Source of the DNA: Aspidapion aeneum
Lineage: Eukaryota > Arthropoda > Insecta > Coleoptera > Brentidae
Reading direction: 5' to 3'
NCBI GenBank assembly: GCA_963576565.1
Contig: OY755039.1
Coordinates: forward strand, 29,526,602-29,590,601
Length of the DNA: 64,000 nt
The notes beneath the pieces were generated by a model, which saw only the letters and a list, made by a program, of their open reading frames with translations, did not search any database and was not told the origin of the DNA. The position numbers and the translations under genes are program-made. Shown piece by piece: positions 11,501 to 23,500 of the stretch. Position 1 is the stretch's first letter. Every line of letters starts with the position of its first letter.

Positions 11501-14500
11501 TATGAACAACTAATATTTTTTGAATTTTTTAAAAACTAAGGCAATTTTCCTACTATTTTTTAGTATATTGTTACAAATTTAAGTTATTTAAATTTTATAA
11601 TTGGAATTTATTTAGGTTTAGTGTAGTATTAGGTTGATTTATCTTAAGGTTGTATTCTTAGTCTAGGTTTTAGTTGCGTTATCTGTGACTTGCGGTCGTA
11701 ATAATACGAGAACTTTCCGGACGTCGAAGGCTGCCGGAAAGTTCGAGAGAGATGGACGATCCTATATATATAGGGCCGGGGTCGCGCACCAGGCAGTCAG
11801 TCAGAGATAACCAATGGTAGTGATCGCGAAGTTAATAGGCGGATTAAAGTAGTGAATTATTCGCAAGTTATTAGTAAGTTTAAGTGCGTATTTTTGTACA
11901 TAATTTGTCGAAATAAACTGACGTATCGTTTTCAACAATTGCGAGTTTTAATTTGTCGTTGTGAACCCGTAACAATTGGTGTCAGAAGTGGGATTAAAAG
12001 AAATAAATAGTGCAAAGACTTCCTTACACAGTACCACCGGCTAGAACAATTAAAAAGAAGAACAGTAAGTGATTTTGCCAGAATATTCGGAACTGAATAG
12101 TGCAAAGACTACCCTTACATATTACCACCGGATAGGACAATTGGACAGAAAAACAGTAAGTGATTTTTCCAGAATATTCGAAGAAGTTCGATATTGTTTT
12201 ATTCAAAAACTAAAAGAGATATTTAAGAACCGACTGCGACATTAACTTTACAGTCCAAAAATTGATAATTAGAGAGATTTTCTAGAATATTCTATAACAT
12301 TCTACGACGTTCTATTCAAAAACTAGAAGAGATATACAAATACCGACTTCGACATTAGATTAGTAATTTTAAAAGTAAGAATCAGAAAGAATTTCTAGAA
12401 TATTCCATCACTTTCTACGACGCTCTATTCGAAAACCAGAAGAAATATCCAAAAAGAGACTTCGACATTAGCTTAGTAATTTCAAAAGTAAAAACTAAAA
12501 AGAATTTCTAGAAGATTCCATAACATTCTACGACGTTCTATTCAAAAACTAGAAGAGATATACAAATACCGACTTCGACAGTAGCTTAGTTATTTTAAAA
12601 GTAAGAATTAGAAATTATTTCTAGAATATTCCATAACATTCTACGACGGTCTATTCGAGAACCAAAAGAGATAATCAAAAAGTGACTTCTACATTTGCCT
12701 AGTAGCAGAAAGAGTAGCATTTACCAGTATATTCCAGAACATTCCATTAGGTTCTATTTAAGAATTGGAAGAGATTTTGAAAAACCGACTTCGACATTCG
12801 CTTTATAGCCCTAAAATAGACGTTTTAAGTGATTTATCAGGAAGTTGATGCTTACTAGACAAGGATCGGCAAAGATGGAAGATCTAACTAAAATGATGCA
12901 GGCTCTAGCAGCTCAAATGGCTCAAAACCAGAACGATATAAGACAGACCATTGAGCAAAATCAGGACAATATGAGACAGACCATTGAACAAAACCAGGGC
13001 GATATGAAACGGACCATGGACGACATGAAGCAGACCATGGAACAAAACCAGAACGACATGAAACAGACATTTCAACAAAGATTAGATGGCATTCAAGAAA
13101 ACTTCGATCAAATAAAGAGCAACTCTGAACAGCTGAGAGAGGAGTTCAAGATAGCAACCGAAGACCTTAAGGAAGACATAACTCATAGAATTCAGAATGT
13201 AGAAGAAAAAGTGGAGACCAAACTACAGAATGTTAGAGAAGAAGTTTTTCAAACCATTTAAGAAAAATTCCAGGACGTGTCAAAACAGCTTATACAGCTC
13301 CAAAAAGAACACAACAAAATGAAAGCTCAGGGATGTGTTGTGAATTCCAACCAAAACATTAAGCCTCCAAATTTTGATGGTACGTCTTCCTGGTCTACCT
13401 ACAAACAACAATTTGAAGCTGCCGCCGCTGCAAATGGTTGGGATGATGAGGAAAAAGCTAGAGCATTGTTAGTAGCTCTACGAGAACCTGCTCTAGGACT
13501 TTTACGGTCCATTCCAGTCGAACAAAAACAGAATTATAACGCTTTAGTGGCAGCGTTAGAAAGAAGATATGGAGATGAACATTTACGAAATTTGCATTGG
13601 TCAGAATTAAATATTCGCCAACAAAGAGCAGGGGAGTCATTACAAGAGTATGAAGCGGATATCAGGAGGCTGATGTGCTTGGCTTACCCAGAAATGCCAG
13701 AAAATTACAGAGATCCCTTTACGGTAGATCGCTTTATTAACGGCTTGCGAGACACGGACTTAGCAAAGTTACTTCGTCGAGAACGCTTCCATAACAGCAG
13801 TGAAGTGTTGATTCGAGCCCTTGAAATTGAATCATCAAATAATATGTCCAGGCCAAAAGTAAGAGCTGTTTCAATTCAGGAGGGAGAAGAAATGAGCACT
13901 GGAGAGGAGGTCAACTTAAAAACGCTAAACCAACTGTTTCAGTCACTGATAGAGAAGATTGATTCTTTGAAAGAAAGCAGACGATCCCCTCCAAAGTGTT
14001 TCAGATGGGGACGTACAGGGCATATTCAACGCGATTGTCGCGTCCTAATAAGGTCTCGCTCGCCATCTAGCGGGACAGAGTACCGAAGAAGAGATCAGGA
14101 AAACTAAAACTAGTCAACGCAGAGGGGCGGGTGTTGGCTAATGGGAATTTAGCCCCCAAAATTTACTCTATCAAGAGCTTAAAACATACTGCTGACAGTC
14201 TTAACATCGACGGACTTATTAATGGAAGAAAAGTTAATATAACAGTAGACACTGGTGCTGCCATATCATTGCTTAAGTTCAAAATTGCAACGAGATATAA
14301 AATTCGACCAACAGAAAAGAAAATAACTCTTAAGACTCTGACTGGAGAATCCGCCGACGTGTTGGGGCAGACAGACATAGACCTACAGCTGGGGAGGTTG
14401 AAGATTCGCCACTCGGTATTAGTTGCAGACATAGAAGACGAATTTATCTTGGGAATGGACCTGATAAGTAAACATGGATTTGCGTTTGATAATAAACTTA

Positions 14501-17500
14501 ATACCCTAAGATTTGGGAACGAAGAGTTCATTTTGTCAAATAGTCACATCAATAAAGAACCAATAAAGGTGGTGGCAGTATGCACAACAAGACTAGTCGG
14601 TAACAGTGAGACCATAATTTTTGGGAGGCTAGAAAGTAAAACATCAAGCTGCGTCGGACTCATAAGCCAACAAAACACACCCAACACCTACCTCGTTGCA
14701 AAATCACTAGTTAAAACCGATAAAGACATCCCGATTAGAGTCGCCAATATTTTCCCAAATAGTGTCAAAATTAATAAAGGGGAGGTGGTAGCATTATTTG
14801 AACCAGTACAGAAAGTAACAAGATGTGAAGAGCCAACTTCCGAGGATACAATCAAGTTACCAATGGAGGTACTTCAGCAATTTGAGACAACTTGGCAACA
14901 TCTCACTCCAGAAGAATTTAGTAAAGCGAGAGAGTTTATAGAAGAACAAAGTAATATCTTCGAAACTAGGAGTAGTTCGGGACGCACAAACCTTATTCAA
15001 CATGCTATCAACACTGGCGATGCCCAACCGATAAGACAGCCCCCAAGAAGACTACCAATGGTCAAGCAAGAAGAAGTTCACAATCTCATTAATAAAATGC
15101 TCAGCGACGGTGTTATTGAAGAGTCATCAAGTCCTTGGTCATCTCCTGTGGTGTTGGTCACTAAAAAGGATGGAAGTACTAGATTTTGTGTCGACTACAG
15201 GAAACTTAACGATGTGACCAAGAAAGATAGTTACCCACTGCCAAGAATAGACGACACATTAACAACGTTGGCAGGATCATTTTGGTTTTCTACTCTTGAC
15301 CTGAAAAGTGGGTATTGGCAAGTAGGAATCTTTGAAGGAGATAAAGAGAAGACTGCATTCTCTGCTGGAAGTGGACTTTATCAGTTTAATGTGATGCCGT
15401 TTGGCCTGTGCAATGCCCCAGCTACATTTGAAAGACTAATGGAAGTCGTTCTACGAGGCCTTACTTGGAAAACCTGCCTAGTCTATTTGGATGATGTCAT
15501 AGTAATGGGGAAATCATTTCAAGATCATCTAGATAATTTACGAGAAGCATTCTCAAGAATCAGGAACGCAAATCTTAAATTGAACTCAAAGAAATGTTTT
15601 CTGTTCCAAGAAAAAGTTGAGTTCCTGGGTCACGTCGTTTCCCGAGAAGGCATCCATACCGACGAAAAGAAGTTACAAGCAATAAAAGAATGGCCTCAAC
15701 CTCGTGACAAACATGAATTGAGAAGCTTTTTGGGTCTGTGTACATACTACAGACGATTTGTAGAAGGATTCGCCAAAATAGCGTCTCCATTACATAGACT
15801 TACAGAAGATAAAGCTTTTTACAGATGGAATACTGAATGTGACCAAGCATTTAGAAGACTAAAGGCAGCATTATGTTCTAGTCCGATTCTTGCATATCCC
15901 ATTCCCAAAGGTAAATTCATATTAGATACTGATGCGAGCAACGATGGCATAGGAGCAGTACTCTCCCAAGTACAAGATGGAGAAGAACGGGTCATCGAAT
16001 TTTTCAGCAAAAAGCTATCCAAACCAGAGAGAAATTATTGTGTTACCAGAAAGGAGCTCCTAGCCATCATTAAATCCGTAGATCACTTTCACAAATATCT
16101 CTATGGACAAGAGTTTCTGATTAGAACGGATCATGCTGCGTTACAGTGGCTCATGAAAATGAAACAACCTGAGGGGCAAGTCGCGAGATGGATAGAAAAG
16201 CTACAACAATACCATTATCAAATTAAGTACCGAGCGGGAAGGGTGCATAATAATGCGGATGCATTGTCCAGAAGACCTTGCCCTGAGGATTGTAAACATT
16301 GCAGGAAAATTGACCAGAAAGAAGGAATTACCTACGTGCGCCAGATAAAGTTAGAACCAGATGAAGAATGGATGTCGGCTTCGATTAGAACCACACAACT
16401 TAACGACAAAGATGTAGGACCTATCTTGCGATTGAAAGAAGATAACAAGCCACGACCATCATGGCAAGATATCGCAAACCAAGGAGTGATATTCAAATCA
16501 CTGTGGGCACAATGGGATTCACTGATAGTAGAGGAAAACATCCTTAAACGTGCCTGGGAAAGTGCCGATGGCCTTACTGTGGTTAATCAAGTAGTGGTTC
16601 CTAGGAGCATGGTAGACAATATAGTGGCCGAATGCCATGGTGGAAAATCAGGCGCGCACCTAGGCATAAATAAAACCATGGACAAAATTCGAAACCGATT
16701 TTATTGGGTCAATTACTTTCAAGATGTGAAAAACTGGTGCCGCCGATGTTCGACTTGTGCAGCCAGCCAAGGTCCCAAAACAAGGTCCAGAGGTCAAATG
16801 AAACAATATAACGTAGGTCTGCCATTCGAACGCATTGCTATTGATGTGGCCGGACCATTTCCAGAAACTAAAAAGGGCAACAAATACATCCTTGTTGTCA
16901 TGGATTACTTTAGCAAATGGCCAGAAGTTTTTGCTTTGCCTAACCAAGAGGCCGCTACAGTTGCAGAAGTTCTGGTAAATGATGTTTTCAGCCGATTTGG
17001 CATTCCTTTGGAACTACATTCAGATCAAGGAAGAAACTTTGAATCAAAGCTCTTCCAGAATCTCTGTGACCTTTTAGGAATACATAAAACACGGACTACG
17101 GCTTTACATCCGCAGTCAGATGGCATGGTTGAAAGATTTAATAAGACAATAGAAGAACATCTGTGCAAAGTTGTTGATGAGCACCAAACAGATTGGGACC
17201 AATATATTCCATTGTTTTTGATGGCCTATAGAACCGCCATTCACAATACGACAGGAGCTACTCCATCTAGTATCCTGTTTGGTAGAGAACTGCGTTTACC
17301 ATGTGATATCATGTTTGGTTCACCTGAAGAAGAACACTTAGAGGTTAATGACTATGTCGAACGTTTAAGGCAAAAGCTGAACGATATCCATGAAGTGGTT
17401 AGAGAGCGAATAGAAATAGCCAGTGACCGCATGAAAGCGAGATATGACCTGAAAGCAAACTCTTCAGGGTTCAAAGAGAATGATCAAGTCTGGCTATACA

Positions 17501-20500
17501 ATCCTCAACGCAAGAAAGGAAGATCACCTAAGTTGACACCACCATGGGAAGGGCCTTATAAAGTTGTTAAGAGAATTAATGATGTAGTCTACCGAATCCA
17601 GAGAAGCCCGAAGTCCAAGATGAAAGTTGTTCATCTAGACAGACTAAAACCTTACCGGGGAAATGTTGATCGAGACGATCAAACCTGAAGAGGAGGATAG
17701 TGTTACAAATTTAAGTTATTTAAATTTTATAATTGGAATTTATTTAGGTTTAGTGTAGTATTAGGTTGATTTATCTTAAGGTTGTATTCTTAGTCTAGGT
17801 TTTAGTTGCGTTATCTGTGACTTGCGGTCGTAATAATACGAGAACTTTCCGGACGTCGAAGGCTGCCGGAAAGTTCGAGAGAGATGGACGATCCTATATA
17901 TATAGGGCCGGGGTCGCGCACCAGGCAGTCAGTCAGAGATAACCAATGGTAGTGATCGCGAAGTTAATAGGCGGATTAAAGTAGTGAATTATTCGCAAGT
18001 TATTAGTAAGTTTAAGTGCGTATTTTTGTACATAATTTGTCGAAATAAACTGACGTATCGTTTTCAACAATTGCGAGTTTTAATTTGTCGTTGTGAACCC
18101 GTAACAATATTCTTATAAAATAATATTTTTCAGACATGCCAGTCGTTATTTTTTTTAGCCCGCTTCATTTCTCTTTACACAAAAATTAAAATTCGAAGAA
18201 AATAATGTGTTCGTTTCAGCTTTCCGCTGACTTACATCTTTGTTTACTTCCCAAGTCCTCGGTTCACCTTTGATATTAAACGATCACATTCAGTTTGACT
18301 TGTAGTTTAAGTTTTGTGTAATAAAAAATACAGCGGGCTAAAAAAAAATAACGACAATAAGTCTAGAAAATTATATTTTATAAGGATGTACCAGGAAACA
18401 GTGGGAAAATTGCCTTAGTTTTCAAAAAATATTAGTAGTTCCGTGGTTCATATCATATCTAACTTTTGTTTACAAAAATCAGCTGGACCACCAGTGACGT
18501 GAAAAATCCGAACACCGGTCTATTCTATCCACCGTGGGGCACTGATAGGCAGCCTAACCAAACCTACTTATACTTTGATATTATCACGGCCTTGTCAAAA
18601 TGGCGGAGACTCAGTTGCTGTTATTTTTGTTGTGTTTTTGTTGAAAAATAAATAAAGTCTCGGACTTTTCCTACTCTAAAGGAAAAAGGAATGCCTTAAG
18701 ATAGTTCAGTCAATGAATGGCGATTGAGGGGTTATAGAGTGCATGGAGGGGGGGAAAATTTTTCAATCCGGGAATATGTTTAAGGTAGTTAGGACGTTAA
18801 CATATCAAAAGCCCCCACCCCTAGCTCACCCGCTTCAGTGGCGCAAGGGGTGAAAAGGTGCAATTTTTGGGATTTTTGCCTTTAACTCGATTACGGCGCG
18901 TTGTACAAAATTTTATTATCTCTAAGTGTAACAGTTTATAAGATAGTGGCCACCAAAAACCGTTAATTTTTGCCCAATCCCAATCAAACTTGTTCATCTA
19001 ACACTTTTGTTTTTAATTTTAGAATAAATTAATCAATTTAAACGTTATAGACCAATCAATTTACAAAATGTGTAGCTTTTACTAATTTATCTATAACATC
19101 TCAAAAGATAGAGCAATTTGCAATTTTTAACCACATTTCTCAAATTTCACAAATACAAAACAAAATCTTATTATTTTGATGTATCATTCAAGAGTGATAC
19201 CTTTGATAAAATAAACTGAATAAATATATTTTATTATACAAAAAATATAATTAAAGTCAGTGGTGGATCCAAAATTAGAGGACTATTTGTCAATCTTTTG
19301 TTGGGAAAAAATCATCAAACTATGATGTGGTTTTTGAGTAACCATCCTTAAATTACGTAACGCACAAGCTGGCGAGGGGGGTTTGGCCTTGCGTTACAGT
19401 TGTTTTCTTGGAGCGTTAAATTAATTCAATTCAATTCTTGTTGTTTTTGAGAGGTATAACATATAAGACACAAAAATGAGGGCTCTGGAACGAAATAGCG
19501 ATGCACAAAATAGCGAGTATTAAAATAGCGGTATCGAAATAGCGATAATCAAAATAGCGATGTAATGAAAGGGCGACTATCAAAATAGCGATGTAACAAA
19601 ATGGCGATGTAACAAAATAGCGATTGTATCAAAATAGCGATGTAACAAAATAGCGATGTAACAAAATAGCGACTATGAAAATAGCGATGTAACAAAATAG
19701 CGAGTATCAAAATAGCGATGTAACAAAATAGCGATTATCAAAATAGCGATATTTTGGTTCGGTTTTGGCATATAGTTCGACAAAGGGGTTTCTTTCTAAC
19801 AATTTTTTTCAAAAAAAAAACTTCCCTGACTTCTTTCTCGGGATCCTAGAGGGTGTGAATCTGAACCGAACCGAACCGAACCAGCATATTTAAAAAAAAA
19901 ACTCTCCAGACTTCTTTTGAACCGAAACAAACTGAACCGAATTCGGTGCAGTTTAGTTCGGTTCGGTTTGGTTCGGTGCGATTCGGTTCGGATTCACACC
20001 CTCTAGGATCCTGGAAAAGAAGTCAGGGAAGTTTTTTTTTTTGAAAAAATTTGTTAGAAAGGTTCGATTTGGATTGGTTTGAATCGATTCGGTTTGGTTT
20101 GATTATGTATTTTGATACATCGCTATTTTGATTGTCGCTATCTTGATACATCGCTATTTTGATTGTCGCTATTTTGATACATCGCTATTTTGATATGTCG
20201 CTGTTTTGTTACAAACTCTATTTTGATACATCGCTATTTTGTTAGTCGCTGTTTCATTACATCGCTATTTTGATAGTCGCTATTTCATTACTCGCTATTT
20301 CGTACGTCGCTATTTTGTACATCGCTATTTCGTTCCAGAGCCAAAAATGAGTACTATGGCTGCAAAACAAAAAAGACGCTTTTATATGAAAAAATTAATT
20401 TATTTTGCTTCTGATAATCTAAATTAGTGCAAGTCAGGAATTTCTTTCCAATCCCAACAACAGAGATTGTCTTATAAAGTTACTAAAGAAAAACTTTAAT

Positions 20501-23500
20501 AAAGTAGAATCACAATGCTGCAAACATCACAGGATATTTTGAACACTGCAAATCTAAACTTCATCCACCCATCATTGTAGAAGATAGATTTTGCGGTAAA
20601 CTGGTCGCAAATACTCCACCCGACCACAATAATTTGTTTATAGATCCTGTCAGGGAAGAAGTAGAAACCCTTGTATATTCCATCTACGAAATGCAGCTAG
20701 GACTAAAAGAAATATTCTTCCTGTATGCTTTGAACATCGGAGGCATTTTGGAGGGGTCAGCTAGGATTTATAAACCTTTATCAAATCTACCCTAAAATCC
20801 AAAAACAAGCTAAATTGTTTTAAAATCCCCGCTCTTTGCACGCTAAAGTAGAACTTGCTTAACAGGAATACCTGCTACAATGGTATAACTCTCCGGCAAA
20901 TGAAATTTTCCTAAATGCCTACACCTTTCCTTTATTTATAAATACAGAGGCAAATATATAACTATTGACTTTTAAAAAAATCAGAAGTGCAGCCTAAATC
21001 CAAGAAAGTCAGACAATGAAAAAAACTTATAATTATATTAATTGCAAACATTTTCACATCACCTTTATCCAAATATTAGTGTAGACGATTCTCGCATCTC
21101 CCAAGTGTGGTAACAACAAAACAGCATTAACTTAAATAATTATCAAGTAGCTACAGCTTTGGTTGGCAAATTAGTTAGCTCCAGAACTGTGGGGTTTGGA
21201 ATCTACAGCAAACTGTATATTTCCAGCCTTCACCAAATATTCAGTGGAATCAAAAAATGTTTTAGATCCGTCACTGACTACAGCAACATCAAATGTAGGT
21301 GCATTACATTATCCCAATTATCCAATTTCCAAAAATGTATTTTTCAAAAATTAACGGTTTTTGGTTGCCACTATTTCAACATTTGTTAGACGTAAAGGTC
21401 AATCATCAATCAATCAAAGAAACTGAAAAATTGCACCTTTTGACCCCCATCCACCACTGAAGCGGGAGGGCTAGGAGTGGGGACTTTTGATATGTTAATG
21501 TCCTAATTACCCTAAAACTATTCCGCACTTTACAACCCACTCGTTGACTGGAGTAAGACCCTGAACAGTTTTTGACAATTAGATTTCATCTCAAATTTAA
21601 TAAGAAAAACTGAGACATTGCTTTTCTTGCCATGCCTTTCTTTCGCGGCTACTAGTCGCCGCGTATCATCTGCCAGGATAAACCACGTGACTGGATGTGT
21701 GTGTATAGGGTGCTAATACCTTCTTTCAAATTTCAAAGTTTCACGGTTTTTAGGGTCAGGAACGACTGATATTTAAAGTTTGGAAGAAATCAAACAACGT
21801 GGTGTTGCAGCCAAACATGCAAACTGACACAGTTTTAGGATTCGCCGCATTGGACTTAACTGTGTTAGTCTCTGGTTTACCTAGTGTTCAGGGATGGTTT
21901 AATATTGTCGATTTCTCGGGTACTTGCAATGGGCAGATCAATGTAAGTTCTCGATAATGTCCTATAACCAAAGAAATAAATCCAAAATTCAGCCTATACC
22001 TGCCAGATATGTACTATATTTATAAATGGTACTATAATGGGTACCAATTCTGGACCCGTTAGCCACAATAGACCCACTGGTGGTTGCAATGCAAGGGGTG
22101 AAAAATCATAAAGACAACCTTTACAATCAGGTCATTACTATACTCGTTTCTTTATAATTCGGATTTCGAAAAAAAGTAGTTTTAAGAACATGTGACCTCG
22201 AATGATCTTAAAAAGGTTAGATTTACGCAAAAAACACGATTATTAACTTTTTTTTCCTTAAAAAAAATCATAACAATTCAAGGTCTTATAGCTGCTACGG
22301 AAAACGGCCAAGGCCTCTATAATATGATGAATTGGGAACTAAATAACATAAAGCTACGACTTGGCTTATAGCTTTTAGCTTATTAACATACTAAAAGTCC
22401 CCACCGCTCCCCCCATGATTCTTGGTGAAAATCTTGAATTTTTCCTCATTTTTTAGTTCTTTTTTCAAAAACTTTTAAAGTAAAGCTTTTTTTAAATAAG
22501 TTAATGAGACAAAAGTTGTAAACAAATAAAAAACTTATTAGACGGTACTATTCTGGTAGTTCTAGTAGCCAGGAGGCAGCAAAACCAAAATGAATTTTTC
22601 TGCCGTTTTTCATAATTTGAACTCTGAAGTCAATTTTTTTACAAGAACTAAAAAATATAAGCTTTATGTTAAGGAGTGGGGCAAACCCCCCTGCTTCCTC
22701 TTTGGATCTGCTACTGGAGGTATTAAATTTCTTCCAGATTGCTTGGGCTCTCCTCCAAATAAAATGCATTAATGTTTTTAAGCATCTATGGTTTACCTAA
22801 AAAATAGATTCTTTTAATACTCACCTGCGGTTGCATTCTAGTCCACATTTTTTAAAAGTAAAATGCTTAGACAGTATTATATTAAAAAATTAAAAAATTA
22901 CTTTTGGGTGCTTTTTTTTTAAATCTTAATTAAATAGCGCACAAAGAAAATAATTATATTCAAAATTCAGCCTTTAAAAAATTAGGCCGCAATAAATGTT
23001 TAAGATGTTTATATTATTTCTTTTAAGGAATATAAAATGCTTACTTATATTTATCTCCTTCATAATAGAACACTTACTTTTAAACTTTTGCTTAAAAACT
23101 CCCTGGTTTATACTTAATGAAAATCGCTCAGAAACGCAGCTGTTATACTGAATAGAGGTAAACAAACAAATTGTCTAGCAAAAAGTCTGATACAAAATAA
23201 ATTCAAATAAAAACTGTTGAACATTTTTATGGTTTAGACATTTCTTATCACATTGCCGTTCACAAAATCCTAAAAAGCGTACCCGCGAATATTATTTTTT
23301 GCTACAATGGCCCATTGGGGCGCCGGTGTGTGAAGCAAATGTTGCTACCACTACACTACGGATGACGTTTCGTTTAGGTTAGATATCAATATATTTTTAC
23401 AGTTTTATATACAGGATGTTCGTAAGTAGCCCCCCTCCCTATAACTTTTAAACGGAATGAGATATCGAATTCGAGTAAAAAGGCTTTTTAAAAAGATAAT

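Larger units (their letters stand above)
11569..18106 (+). mobile_element. Gypsy-type (Ty3) LTR retrotransposon, recently inserted
   Basis: A complete 6538-bp element: 406-bp LTRs, tRNA primer site, repeated leader, gag, pol in the order protease-RT-RNase H-integrase, polypurine tract and 3' LTR. It is bracketed by the 4-bp duplication ATAT (11565-11568, 18107-18110). By eye the two LTRs are identical, so the insertion is young. Protease before RT and integrase last is the Gypsy/Ty3 order; there is no env-like frame after pol. It sits in the left arm of a foldback element inside a C2CD3 intron, in the same orientation as the gene. Gag carries an in-frame stop and a broken zinc knuckle, so this copy is probably not autonomous. 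Confidence 0.95.
11398..18536. mobile_element. foldback (palindromic) element with 9-bp target duplication, split by a Gypsy element
   Basis: The left end is CACGGTGGATAGAATAGACC (11398) and the right end is its near-perfect complement ending CTATTCTATCCACCGTG (18536). Just outside lies a perfect 9-bp duplication GGGCACTGA at 11389-11397 and 18537-18545. Without the Gypsy insertion (11569-18106 plus one duplicated ATAT) the element is about 600 bp and almost wholly self-complementary: 11398-11568 and 18111-18245 pair with 18250-18536, with the TTATTTTTTTTAGCCCGCT tract at 18148 near the middle of the left arm. A 9-bp duplication with a palindromic body fits Mutator-like/Foldback elements. No transposase is present. 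Confidence 0.82.
18690..21575. mobile_element. large element with about 250-bp terminal inverted repeats
   Basis: The left arm (about 18690-18980) and right arm (about 21335-21575) are inverted copies with indels. Matching blocks include ACATATCAAAAG, CCGCTTCAGTGG, AAAAGGTGCAATTTTT and ACCAAAAACCGTTAATTTTTG. Between them, a foldback element (19481-20342) has inserted, and 20440-21340 holds remnants of plus-strand coding that I cannot place (for example PPIIVEDRFCGKLVANTPP and TALVGKLVSSRTVGFGIYSK). Long TIRs occur in several DNA-transposon groups including Mavericks; nothing here proves a class. Exact ends and target duplication are not resolved. Confidence 0.65.

Noticed and set aside
20239..20427. 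Open frame with repeated RYF motifs (HRYFDSRYFITRYF).
   Set aside because: It is the translated shadow of the inverted TCGCTATTTT array in the foldback element.
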